Source of the DNA: Flavobacterium sp. MFBS3-15
GTDB lineage: Bacteria > Bacteroidota > Bacteroidia > Flavobacteriales > Flavobacteriaceae
Reading direction: 5' to 3'
Assembly (NCBI RefSeq): GCF_026107645.2
Contig: NZ_JAPCHV010000020.1
Coordinates: forward strand, 1-64,000
DNA length: 64,000 bases
How positions within the stretch are numbered: position 1 is the first letter of the stretch; each line of letters begins with the position of its first letter. The notes below the pieces were generated by a model, which was given only the letters and a program-made list of their open reading frames with translations, ran no database searches and was not told where the DNA came from. The translations under genes and the position numbers were made by a program. Shown here in pieces: positions 53,962 to 61,714 of this stretch.

Positions 53962-54963
53962 ATGAAAAAAACCAAAATAGCCATTAACGGTTTCGGGCGT
54001 ATAGGCCGCAACCTTTTCAGGCTTTTGCTAGATCACCCATCCATAGAGGTAGTTGCCATCAATGACATTGCCGACAGCCGAACCATGGCACACCTGCTTA
54101 AATATGACAGCATACACGGCATACTCCCATACGAGGTTTCGCATACCGACAATACACTGGTGGTGGACGGCAAATCGTACAGCTATTTCAGCAAAAAGAA
54201 CGCCGAGGACCTTGACTGGGCTGCTTTGGGGATTGACATCGTAGTAGAATCTACCGGCAAATTCAAGACCCTTGAGGATGCCGAAAAGCATATTACGGCC
54301 GGGGCAAAAAGGGTAATACTCTCCGCGCCGCCGGAAGACGACCGCATAAAAACCGTAGTCCTTGGCGTGAACGGGCACATACTTGACGGTTCGGAAAGCG
54401 TAATATCCAACGCGAGCTGCACCACCAACAATGCCGCACCGATGATGAAAGTAATCAACGAGCTTTGCGGGATTGAGCAGGCTTACATTACTACAGTACA
54501 CTCGTATACCACCGACCAAAGCCTGCACGACCAGCCGCATAAGGACCTTCGCAGGGCAAGGGCTGCTTCGCAGTCGATCGTCCCTACCACTACCGGTGCC
54601 GCTAAGGCACTCACTAAGATATTTCCTGAATTTGTGGGTAAAATAGGCGGCGGCGGGATACGCGTACCGGTGCCGGACGGTTCGCTCACCGACATTACCT
54701 GCTATGTAAAGCGCGAGGTGTCTATCGAAGAGATCAATGCTGCCTTTAAAACTGCCGCCGAAGGCGAACTGAAAGGCATCCTGGCCTATACCGAGGACCC
54801 GATCGTATCGGTAGATATCATCGGCAACCGCAATTCCTGCCTGTTTGATGCCCAGCTAACCTCTGTCATCGACAAAATGGTCAAGGTTGTAGGCTGGTAT
54901 GATAACGAAATTGGCTATTCGTCAAGGATAATTGATTTGATTGGGTATTGGAGAGTAAGGTGA
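53962..54963 (+). CDS. gap: Glyceraldehyde-3-phosphate dehydrogenase
   Basis: A 333-residue glycolytic enzyme oxidising glyceraldehyde-3-phosphate to 1,3-bisphosphoglycerate. The NAD-binding INGFGRIGRNLFR motif (about 5-17) and Asp after AIN at about 33 suggest NAD specificity. The catalytic SNASCTTN is at about 149-156 (Cys153). The His in TVHSYTTDQ and the closing WYDNEIGYSSR are present. It follows lipA by 39 bases that include a GTTGAC-type short repeat, so it may share a transcript. Confidence 0.98.
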   Translation: MKKTKIAINGFGRIGRNLFRLLLDHPSIEVVAINDIADSRTMAHLLKYDSIHGILPYEVSHTDNTLVVDGKSYSYFSKKNAEDLDWAALGIDIVVESTGKFKTLEDAEKHITAGAKRVILSAPPEDDRIKTVVLGVNGHILDGSESVISNASCTTNNAAPMMKVINELCGIEQAYITTVHSYTTDQSLHDQPHKDLRRARAASQSIVPTTTGAAKALTKIFPEFVGKIGGGGIRVPVPDGSLTDITCYVKREVSIEEINAAFKTAAEGELKGILAYTEDPIVSVDIIGNRNSCLFDAQLTSVIDKMVKVVGWYDNEIGYSSRIIDLIGYWRVR

Positions 54964-54972
54964 ATGGGATAA

Positions 54973-55275
54973 TTACCTGAATCGTTTGTTATTAATAATT
55001 AATCTGCTACTATGATGTACCGATAAAATATCTACGGCTTGTTCAGAGAATATGCGATATATTATCCGGTAATTCCCTAAAACTATCTCGCGGATATTTT
55101 TGTCGTTTAATTCCGGGACAATCCTTCCGGAATAAGGAAACTCTTCCAGAACTTCTGTTTCCTCAAAAAAACGCTCAACCTGAATCCCGGCATACTTTTC
55201 AGAATCTTCTGCAATAAATTCAGCAATCCCATCAATATCAGATAAGGCTGAATCAGTCCACCTTATTTCAGCCAT
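54973..55275 (-). CDS. Toxin of the RelE/ParE superfamily
   Basis: A 100-residue protein with the ParE/RelE fold pattern: RWTDSALSDIDGIAEFIAED at the N-terminus, RIVPELNDKNIREIVLGNYRIIYRI and a C-terminal VHHSSRLI. The family inhibits gyrase or cleaves mRNA on ribosomes; this one is closer to ParE by length and motifs. It overlaps the antitoxin gene by 13 bases, the usual arrangement for a type II toxin-antitoxin pair. Confidence 0.88.
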   Translation of the reverse strand: MAEIRWTDSALSDIDGIAEFIAEDSEKYAGIQVERFFEETEVLEEFPYSGRIVPELNDKNIREIVLGNYRIIYRIFSEQAVDILSVHHSSRLIINNKRFR

Positions 55276-55445
55276 TTTTTCAGTCTTTCTTTAGCTTCAG
55301 CGGTAGACACTACCTGCCCGGCATTAGATTGCTCTAAGCCAAGCTCTATTTTTTGCAATAACAAAATCCTGTCAAATAAGTCATCTACGGAAAATGTGTT
55401 AGGCATATCCCTCATTGCTTCAATAATCTTCTCTTTGGTCAACAT
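55263..55445 (-). CDS. Antitoxin of the ParE-type pair
   Basis: A 60-residue, mostly helical protein without a clear DNA-binding motif. The C-terminal AEAKERLKKWLK helix is typical of small antitoxins that neutralise ParE/RelE toxins. It precedes and overlaps the toxin gene. A TATTTTTG -7 element is at 55465-55472. Assignment comes mainly from position. Confidence 0.8.
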   Translation of the reverse strand: MLTKEKIIEAMRDMPNTFSVDDLFDRILLLQKIELGLEQSNAGQVVSTAEAKERLKKWLK

Positions 55446-55464
55446 AACAGTTCTTTTCTTTACT

Positions 55465-55472
55465 CAAAAATA
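55465..55472 (-). promoter_or_regulatory. -7 element of the toxin-antitoxin operon
   Basis: On the minus strand this reads TATTTTTG, 19 bases upstream of the antitoxin start codon. No -33 box is clear. Confidence 0.4.
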
Positions 55473-55481
55473 CGAAATATT

Positions 55482-56294
55482 TTAATACCTCACTATCAGT
55501 TCTTTTATCAGCGCGCGTACTTTAGGTTCGGCATTTTTGGCCGCCATCAGCACCTCGTCGTGGCTTACAGCATCGATGGTCCCTTCCTCGCCCATGTCGG
55601 TAATGACTGATATACCGAATACCTCCATGTCCATGTGTCGTGCCACGATCACTTCGGGAACGGTTGACATACCCACACAGTCGGCACCCAGTATCTTCAC
55701 CATGCGGTATTCCGAAAGTGTTTCGAAGGTTGGCCCCTGCAGCCCGAGATAAATGCCATCCTTTACATCAACACCCTGCGCTCTGGCAATTTCCTTAGCC
55801 TTACTGATCATTTTTCGGCTGTACGGCTCGCCCATATTCACAAAGCGTGGCCCGAAGCGCTCATCATTTTTTCCTCTCAGGGGGTGCTCCGGCATCATGT
55901 TGATGTGGTCGTATATGATTACGATATCGCCTACCCTGTAAAAAGAATTCACCCCGCCCGAGGCATTGGAAACAATCAGTTTTTCCACCCCAAGGCATTT
56001 CATCACACGCACCGGAAAGGTAACCTCCTGCATGCTGTAGCCTTCGTAATAATGAAAGCGTCCCTGCATGGCCACAACGGTTTGCCCGCCTATCTTTCCG
56101 AAAATAAGCGCGCCCTTATGCCCTTCCACGGTCGAAACCGGAAAGTTAGGTATCTCATTGTAAGGCAGTGTAAATTCAATTTCAATGTCATCGGCAAAGC
56201 CACCCAGGCCGGAGCCTAAAATGACGCCGTATTTCGGCGCGAAGTCAGTTTTGTCTTTGATGTACTTAACGGTTTGCTGTACTTGTTCCCACAT
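55482..56294 (-). CDS. Purine-nucleoside phosphorylase
   Basis: A 270-residue cytoplasmic enzyme that splits purine nucleosides with phosphate in purine salvage. Trimeric (class I) family landmarks are VILGSGLGGFADDI, phosphate-binding QGRFHYYEGY, NASGGVN, GLQGPTFET, GMSTVPEVIVARH and SVITDMGEEGT. The ATG at 56294 fits the family start MWEQVQQTVKYIKD. The gene begins inside the end of lpxK (29-base overlap), so the two are coupled. Confidence 0.95.
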   Translation of the reverse strand: MWEQVQQTVKYIKDKTDFAPKYGVILGSGLGGFADDIEIEFTLPYNEIPNFPVSTVEGHKGALIFGKIGGQTVVAMQGRFHYYEGYSMQEVTFPVRVMKCLGVEKLIVSNASGGVNSFYRVGDIVIIYDHINMMPEHPLRGKNDERFGPRFVNMGEPYSRKMISKAKEIARAQGVDVKDGIYLGLQGPTFETLSEYRMVKILGADCVGMSTVPEVIVARHMDMEVFGISVITDMGEEGTIDAVSHDEVLMAAKNAEPKVRALIKELIVRY

Positions 56295-57288
56295 AATCGA
56301 GTATCGTTTTATCAAAATCATCGCCTCCGGACAGGAAACGGCTCCTTATGGGCAGGTAAAAAAGCTGCTCTTTAGGCAGCCTGCCTTTTAGCCGTACAAA
56401 ATCCTTCTCGGTGGTGATGATCATTTTTTGGTTAGCTTGCTGGTTTATTTCTTCAATATCTTTATCTGTAAAATCATGGTGGTCGGGAAAGGTAAGCACA
56501 ATGTCGCCCTCTTCACTCAAATGATCAAAGAACGGCTTCGGCTTGGCGATACCTGCTACGAGTACTTTCGGGTTGCCTTTTATTGCAGTAATGTCCCTGT
56601 GTCCTTCTTCAGAATGCACCTCCATATCGTAGTCGATATGCGTAAAATACACCTTTTGCCCGGGCTGTGCCTTTAACTTTGCCCTTATTTTTACCTGTTC
56701 ACTTTGCGATAATTCCGGCGGGCACTTGGTTACAATGATAACATCGGCCCTTTTGGCCCCACTTCTCCCCTCACGCAGGTTTCCGGCAGGCAGGATGAAG
56801 TCGTCGGCATACAGGTCGCCATACGCGGTAAGCAGTATATAAAAACCGGCCTTTACCCTGCGGTGCTGGTACGCATCGTCAAGAAGGATCACTTCAGGCC
56901 GTGGTGAAAGCGACAACAGCTGCCCTATGCCGTTTTTACGGTCGGCATCTACTGCCACACGGATATTCGGGAATTTGGAATGGAACTGGTAGGGCTCATC
57001 GCCAAGGATGGCGGCATTGGCTGAATCACCGGCAAGCACATAGCCTTTTGACTTCCTTTTGTAGCCCCTGCTCAGGGTTGCCACCCGGTACCGTCCCGAA
57101 AGAAGCCGGATAAGGTATTCCGTTTGGGGTGTTTTTCCCGTACCGCCCGTACTGAGGTTGCCGATGGCAATTACGGGGACATCAAAGGTGTAAGAGGTAA
57201 AAAGCCCTTTGTCATAAAAATGATTCCTAATGGCAGTAACTGCCCAATACAGCCATGAAAACGGGAATAAAATTTTTCGCAAATCCAT
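56266..57288 (-). CDS. lpxK: Tetraacyldisaccharide 4'-kinase
   Basis: A 340-residue inner-membrane-associated kinase that phosphorylates the lipid A disaccharide precursor. An N-terminal hydrophobic helix (PFSWLYWAVTAIRNHFY) is followed by the P-loop NLSTGGTGKTP (about 43-53), LSRGYKRKSKG, DDAYQHRRVKAGF with the catalytic Asp-His-type region, and the C-terminal FPDHHDF and TTEKDFVRLKG motifs. The start at 57288 (MDLRKILFPF) is preferred to the upstream ATGs because it matches family length. It overlaps the purine phosphorylase start. Confidence 0.95.
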   Translation of the reverse strand: MDLRKILFPFSWLYWAVTAIRNHFYDKGLFTSYTFDVPVIAIGNLSTGGTGKTPQTEYLIRLLSGRYRVATLSRGYKRKSKGYVLAGDSANAAILGDEPYQFHSKFPNIRVAVDADRKNGIGQLLSLSPRPEVILLDDAYQHRRVKAGFYILLTAYGDLYADDFILPAGNLREGRSGAKRADVIIVTKCPPELSQSEQVKIRAKLKAQPGQKVYFTHIDYDMEVHSEEGHRDITAIKGNPKVLVAGIAKPKPFFDHLSEEGDIVLTFPDHHDFTDKDIEEINQQANQKMIITTEKDFVRLKGRLPKEQLFYLPIRSRFLSGGDDFDKTILDYVGTSTANR

Positions 57289-57527
57289 ACTACGAAGATA
57301 CGGTTTTCGGGACATCAAAGCATAAAAAATGGATTTGCATTACGTACAGACTTACATTTTTACAAACGATTTGAGATTAAAACCGCTAAAAACGCAATTC
57401 GGAGCAGCCTATACAAATAATAACAATTTTTATTCAATAAAAAACAATGTTTAACGTTATTATTTTAGGTTTTTAGAAACTTTTTTCATTTTTTTGCTCC
57501 ACGCAAAACTATTAATGTTTATAACCA

Positions 57528-58121
57528 ATGAAAAAACTAATACTCTCAATAGCCATTCTGGCAGTAATGACTTTCGTAGCCTGCTCGGAGGACGAAAAAG
57601 ACTATACGCCCAACTACATAGGCTGTACGCATTGCGCAATTCCGGAGGAAGAAGGCTATGAGGTATGTGTTGACGAAAGCGGCAACGCGTTTGTTGGTAA
57701 TGCCGATACCGGGATTCCTTTAGAGCAATATTTCGACCTATTTTGCGACAACGAGCCTAATATTGAAGGCCAGGAGCCTGTGTACACCGATTGCGTATTG
57801 TGCATATCTGAGGAGCACCCTGATGGTTTGAAAACCTGTAAAGGCTCTAATGGCAATGCCTTTACCTTTGTAGGCACTACCGGTACAGATACGCAATTTC
57901 CTTATGCTGAATATCTGGCAGCCATGTGCGACAGCACGGCAGAAATTCCTGAAGAGCCTGTTGAACTTACGAATTGTGTGGACTGTGAAGCCGCAGGAGT
58001 GTCTATGGGCGAAGTATGCAAGGGGCCAAACGGCCATGCCTACCTGGAGGGTACAGATACCGGTATGAGCTACAGCCAGTACATCAACTCAATCGAGGCT
58101 GCCGGCGGAAACTGCAACTAA
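57528..58121 (+). CDS. Lipoprotein with three cysteine-rich repeats
   Basis: A 197-residue lipoprotein of unknown function. The lipobox FVAC gives Cys19, followed by SEDEKD, an acidic pattern like the Flavobacterium lipoprotein export signal, so surface display is likely. The rest is three tandem repeats of about 56-61 residues, each with four Cys: C33-x2-C36-x10-C47-x25-C73, C89-x2-C92-x11-C104-x29-C134 and C150-x2-C153-x10-C164-x31-C196. Each also carries a GNAF/GHAY segment and a DTG-type motif. The Cys pattern could form disulfides or bind metal. It sits between lpxK and a Nif3-like gene and has its own terminator. I recognise no family. Confidence 0.85.
   Translation: MKKLILSIAILAVMTFVACSEDEKDYTPNYIGCTHCAIPEEEGYEVCVDESGNAFVGNADTGIPLEQYFDLFCDNEPNIEGQEPVYTDCVLCISEEHPDGLKTCKGSNGNAFTFVGTTGTDTQFPYAEYLAAMCDSTAEIPEEPVELTNCVDCEAAGVSMGEVCKGPNGHAYLEGTDTGMSYSQYINSIEAAGGNCN
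57615..58118 (+). repeat. Three tandem coding repeats with four Cys each
   Basis: The repeat units span about 168-183 bases. The first begins at the CTHC codons and the last ends at the final Cys codon. Between them the linkers are Glu/Pro-rich (EGQEPVYTD, EIPEEPVELTN). Confidence 0.8.
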
Positions 58122-58145
58122 TCCCCGGATTTGAAAATATACTAT

Positions 58146-58169
58146 AAACCGCTCTTTTAAGGGCGGTTT
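58146..58169 (+). terminator. Terminator of the cysteine-repeat lipoprotein gene
   Basis: A 9-bp stem with one G-T pair and a 6-nt loop followed by nine or more T residues. It lies immediately upstream of the Nif3-like gene. Confidence 0.85.
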
Positions 58170-58212
58170 TTTTTTGAATTGGCTTAACTTTGAAGCAAGA
58201 ACAGAAAAGGCA

Positions 58213-59307
58213 ATGAAGATTAAAGACATTATCGCGATACTTGAAGCAATGGCCCCCACGGCCTATGCAGAGGATTTTGACAACGTAGGGCTGCTGACCG
58301 GCAATGACGGCGCCACGGCAACCGGCATAATGGTATGCCACGATGCGCTTGAAAGCGTTATTGATGAAGCCATCAGTAAAAACTGCAATTTTGTGGTGTG
58401 CTTCCACCCTATTTTATTTTCGGGGCTTAAAAAGATTACCGGCAAAAATTATGTAGAGCGTGCCGTCATCAAAGCGATAAAAAATGACATTACCCTGTAT
58501 GCCGTGCATACTGCCCTGGACAACCACAAGCAGGGCGTGAACAAAATATTCTGCGATGCCCTTGGCCTTAAAGAGACCCGTATACTTATCCCTAAAGAAG
58601 GCTTCATCCGCAAGCTTGTGACCTATACCATCCCCGAAAATGCAGAAACCCTCCGGAACGCACTATTTGATGCAGGCGCAGGGAACATAGGCAATTATGA
58701 ATATTGCAGCTTTACCAGCATGGGCAAGGGATCTTACCAGGGGAATGCCGACAGCAACCCCGAAGTGGGCGCGCCGGGTGAATTTGTAGAAACACAGGAA
58801 ATAAAGATCGAAGTCACTTTTGAAAAGCATCTTGAAGGAAAAATACTCAAAGCGCTCTTCAGCAGCCATGTATACGAAGAAGCTGCCTACGAGGTCTATA
58901 CGCTGGACAACCGCCACCAGAACATCGGCCTGGGCATGACCGGAGAACTTGCCAACCCGATGGAAGAAGGCGCATTCCTCCAGTTTGTGAGGGACACCAT
59001 GAAGGCAAGGGGGATCCGCCATAGCGCCTATACCGGCAGGATGATAAAAAAAGTAGCCGTGCTGGGCGGTTCGGGCAGTTTTGCCATAAAGAACGCAATA
59101 GCTTCGGGGGCGGATGCCTTCCTGACCGCGGACCTGAAGTACCACCAGTTTTATGAAGCCGAAGGCAAGCTGCTGCTGGCCGACATAGGGCATTTTGAGA
59201 GCGAGAGGTTTACATCGGATTACATGGCAGGATTCTTATCGGAAAGGGTGCGCGAAATACCTGTAATACTGTCGGGTGTAAATACCAACCCGGTGTATTA
59301 CCTTTAA
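58213..59307 (+). CDS. Nif3-like dinuclear metal-centre protein (DUF34)
   Basis: A 364-residue protein of the Nif3/YbgI family, which forms hexameric toroids with two metal ions per subunit; the enzymatic role is still unsettled. Metal-binding landmarks are CFHPILFSGLKK (the usual HH here reads FH), VHTALDN and the C-terminal ADIGHFESERF with His and Glu. A central insert of about 120 residues (about 135-250) with a PII-like fold gives the long form found in Firmicutes and Bacteroidota. The ATG at 58213 is preferred; an open frame from a TTG lies 39 bases upstream. It is followed by a convergent gene of unknown function. Confidence 0.92.
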   Translation: MKIKDIIAILEAMAPTAYAEDFDNVGLLTGNDGATATGIMVCHDALESVIDEAISKNCNFVVCFHPILFSGLKKITGKNYVERAVIKAIKNDITLYAVHTALDNHKQGVNKIFCDALGLKETRILIPKEGFIRKLVTYTIPENAETLRNALFDAGAGNIGNYEYCSFTSMGKGSYQGNADSNPEVGAPGEFVETQEIKIEVTFEKHLEGKILKALFSSHVYEEAAYEVYTLDNRHQNIGLGMTGELANPMEEGAFLQFVRDTMKARGIRHSAYTGRMIKKVAVLGGSGSFAIKNAIASGADAFLTADLKYHQFYEAEGKLLLADIGHFESERFTSDYMAGFLSERVREIPVILSGVNTNPVYYL

Positions 59308-59847
59308 CTACCATTCAGTAATTATCCGCTTAACCTGTTTTAGTCCAAAAATAAAGATACTGCTGAATAATATTCCAAGTAGTATCACGAACAGGCATCC
59401 AATATTCTTTATCATCCTGTCTTTAAAGCTTTCAGGCGGAACATGTCGAATGACATTATTTTTCCTGGCGTTTTCCCTTGTCTGATCTTCTATCGCACGC
59501 TTCCGCACCTCCAATGCTTCAAGCTTCTCTCTTGCATAAACAGGGAGAGCCGTTGTATCACCCCTGAAATTAATGTCCTTCAGGATTTGCTGCGGGGAGT
59601 TATTTACAGATTCCTCATATAATGCAACGCATTCCTTTACATGGCCGATCACAGGATCGTCTAACATCCAGAAGAGGCCCGCGGCATCCAGGAAACCGGC
59701 ATCATAATATAGCTGACCGAGATCAGTGCGCCATTGTATTTCGTGCGGATAGCTGTTAATAAGGCTACGAAGGCGCATAGCAGCCTTCATCTTCATTCCC
59801 CTTTTATTATCGTATTGAACTTTTCCAAGCGCATTATGATATCCCAT
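59308..59847 (-). CDS. Membrane protein resembling DUF6584
   Basis: A 179-residue protein, two bases off the end of the Nif3-like gene and convergent with it. The N-terminal half (about 20-110) has the helical pattern AAMRLRSLINSYPHEIQWRTDLGQLYY, similar to DUF6584-type TPR-like proteins. A single transmembrane helix (about 150-170) is near the C-terminus. The middle (about 108-135) is highly charged with many Arg and Lys. No function is known and the family match is tentative. Confidence 0.7.
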   Translation of the reverse strand: MGYHNALGKVQYDNKRGMKMKAAMRLRSLINSYPHEIQWRTDLGQLYYDAGFLDAAGLFWMLDDPVIGHVKECVALYEESVNNSPQQILKDINFRGDTTALPVYAREKLEALEVRKRAIEDQTRENARKNNVIRHVPPESFKDRMIKNIGCLFVILLGILFSSIFIFGLKQVKRIITEW

Positions 59848-59955
59848 TTTTATTTCCTCCTGATTATACGTGTAAATATATAAATACTTTTCGGCTGGCA
59901 GTATAGGAAACTATGGCCTCACAGTGCGCGAATGAAATATAAAATCTTTTCGAAC

Positions 59956-59988
59956 TTGCCTGAGTTACGAAAAAAATCCCTAATTTTG
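59956..59988 (+). promoter_or_regulatory. Promoter of the DUF164-like gene
   Basis: TTG at 59956-59958 and TAATTTTG at 59981-59988 are 22 bases apart. The ATG is 54 bases downstream of the -7 element. Confidence 0.55.
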
Positions 59989-60041
59989 CAATCATTTTAT
60001 TTATCGGAAGGAAATATAAATCAAGTTAAGTACTTATACAT

Positions 60042-60821
60042 ATGGCGAATACCAAGGAATTGAGTGTTGAAGAGAAATTAAGGGCACTTTATGATCTGCA
60101 ATTGATCGACTCCAGAATTGACGAAATCAGGAACGTAAGGGGCGAACTGCCTCTTGAGGTGGAAGACCTGGAGGATGAAGTTGCCGGATTGGGCACAAGG
60201 CTTGAAAAACTTAAATCCGACCTTGAATCCATCGAAGACCAGATCAGGGAAAAAAAGAACGCCATTGACGATCACAAGGCTGCCATCAAAAAGTATACAG
60301 AGCAGCAAAAAAATGTTCGCAATAACCGCGAATTCAACTCCCTGAGCAAGGAGGTAGAATTCCAGGAACTTGAAATACAGCTTGCAGAGAAGCAGATCAG
60401 GGAAATGAAAGCTTCTATCGAGCACAAAAAAGAAATCATCGAGCAGTCTGCTGAAAAGCTTGAATCCAAGACATCGCACCTGGGCCACAAAAAATCGGAG
60501 CTTGACGCCATCATGGCTGAAACCGAAAAGGAAGAAAACTTCCTTATGGAAAAATCAGCCGAGTATCAGGGCATGATCGAGGAAAGGCTTCTCAACGCCT
60601 ATAAAAGGATCAGGACCAGCGTAAGGAACGGCCTTGCCGTAGTATCTATCGAGAGGGGCGCATCTGCAGGCTCTTTCTTTACGATACCTCCGCAAACGCA
60701 GATGGAGATTGCCGCCCGCAAAAAGATCATCACCGATGAGCACAGCGGAAGGATCCTTGTAGACAGTGCGCTGGCTGACGAGGAGAAAGAGAAAATGGAG
60801 CAATTGTTTGCTAAAATATAA
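60042..60821 (+). CDS. DUF164-family coiled-coil protein lacking the C4 zinc ribbon
   Basis: A 259-residue protein made mainly of long antiparallel coiled-coil helices (about 10-175). In the family (CT398, HP0958/FlgZ) the C-terminus carries a zinc ribbon with two CxxC motifs. Here the C-terminal fold is recognisable (IPPQTQMEIAARKKIITDE, SGRILVD) but the four Cys are replaced: GASAGSFF where CxxC is expected and DEHSG where CxxCG is expected. The rest of the family signature is intact, so zinc binding appears lost. It is followed by a strong terminator. Confidence 0.9.
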   Translation: MANTKELSVEEKLRALYDLQLIDSRIDEIRNVRGELPLEVEDLEDEVAGLGTRLEKLKSDLESIEDQIREKKNAIDDHKAAIKKYTEQQKNVRNNREFNSLSKEVEFQELEIQLAEKQIREMKASIEHKKEIIEQSAEKLESKTSHLGHKKSELDAIMAETEKEENFLMEKSAEYQGMIEERLLNAYKRIRTSVRNGLAVVSIERGASAGSFFTIPPQTQMEIAARKKIITDEHSGRILVDSALADEEKEKMEQLFAKI

Positions 60822-60825
60822 TACC

Positions 60826-60849
60826 AAGCCCTCCGCAACCGGGGGGCTT
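60826..60849 (+). terminator. Terminator of the DUF164-like gene
   Basis: A 9-bp GC-rich stem with one wobble or mismatch position and a 6-nt loop followed by T residues. Confidence 0.85.
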
Positions 60850-60860
60850 TTTTAATCGCC

Positions 60861-61709
60861 ATGCAGAAAGCCCTTACCTTCGTCATCACCAAGCTTTTGG
60901 GACTCTACATTAATGCCCTTGGATATATTGCGCCAAAAAAGGCTACCGCCCTTGCCTATAAGTATTTTAGCGAGCCCAGGGGCGGCAGGCTGCTAAAAGA
61001 AGAGCTGCCCGCCATACTGACGGAAGCAGCGGCCGAAATGGTGACGCACGGCGAATTTGTTTTCCAGATGTACACCTGGAAAGGCAACGAAAATACGATA
61101 CTGCTGGTACACGGATGGGAGAGCAACGCCTCACGGTGGGAAAACCTCATAGCCCACCTTAAGCGTTCCGGCAGCACTGTGATTGCGTTGGATGCACCGG
61201 CACACGGGCTGTCATCGGGTACGGAGTTTACCATTCCGCGCTATGCTGAATTCATAGACATACTGGTGCGGAAATACAGTCCGAAAAGCCTTGTAGGCCA
61301 CTCTATAGGCGGTGCTACCATATTGTATTACCAATCCCACTATCCTAACGACATTATTGAAAAAATGATCGTGCTGGGCGCACCCTGCGACTTTAATACC
61401 GTACTGACCAACTATGCAGGGATACTGAGCCTTAACAGCAATGTGTTCCTGATGCTCAAAAAGCATTTCCTTGATCATTTCAGGATCAATACCGACAATT
61501 TTTGCGGCGACCTTTTTGCGTCAAAAATAAAGGTAAAAGGCCTCCTTGCACATGATGAGGACGATACCGTGGTTTCGATTAAGGAAGGCCGGAAAATAGC
61601 CAAAGCGTGGCCCGAAGCCGAATTTATTGTTACAGCCGGGCTGGGCCACAGCATGCACGATGAGCAGCTGTACAGCCGCATCTACAGCTTTCTCTTTGAC
61701 GAAAAATAA
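60861..61709 (+). CDS. Alpha/beta hydrolase (membrane-adjacent)
   Basis: A 282-residue hydrolase. After about 60 residues with a basic, amphipathic start come the fold motifs: VHGWESNASRW with the oxyanion segment (about 82-92), the GHSIGG nucleophile elbow (Ser about 151), AHDEDDTV acid loop and GLGHSMHDE with the catalytic His. No signal peptide is seen. Substrate is unknown. It starts 40 bases after the DUF164-like gene, behind its terminator, and ends six bases from the convergent S8 peptidase gene. Confidence 0.9.
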   Translation: MQKALTFVITKLLGLYINALGYIAPKKATALAYKYFSEPRGGRLLKEELPAILTEAAAEMVTHGEFVFQMYTWKGNENTILLVHGWESNASRWENLIAHLKRSGSTVIALDAPAHGLSSGTEFTIPRYAEFIDILVRKYSPKSLVGHSIGGATILYYQSHYPNDIIEKMIVLGAPCDFNTVLTNYAGILSLNSNVFLMLKKHFLDHFRINTDNFCGDLFASKIKVKGLLAHDEDDTVVSIKEGRKIAKAWPEAEFIVTAGLGHSMHDEQLYSRIYSFLFDEK

Positions 61710-61714
61710 TATTG

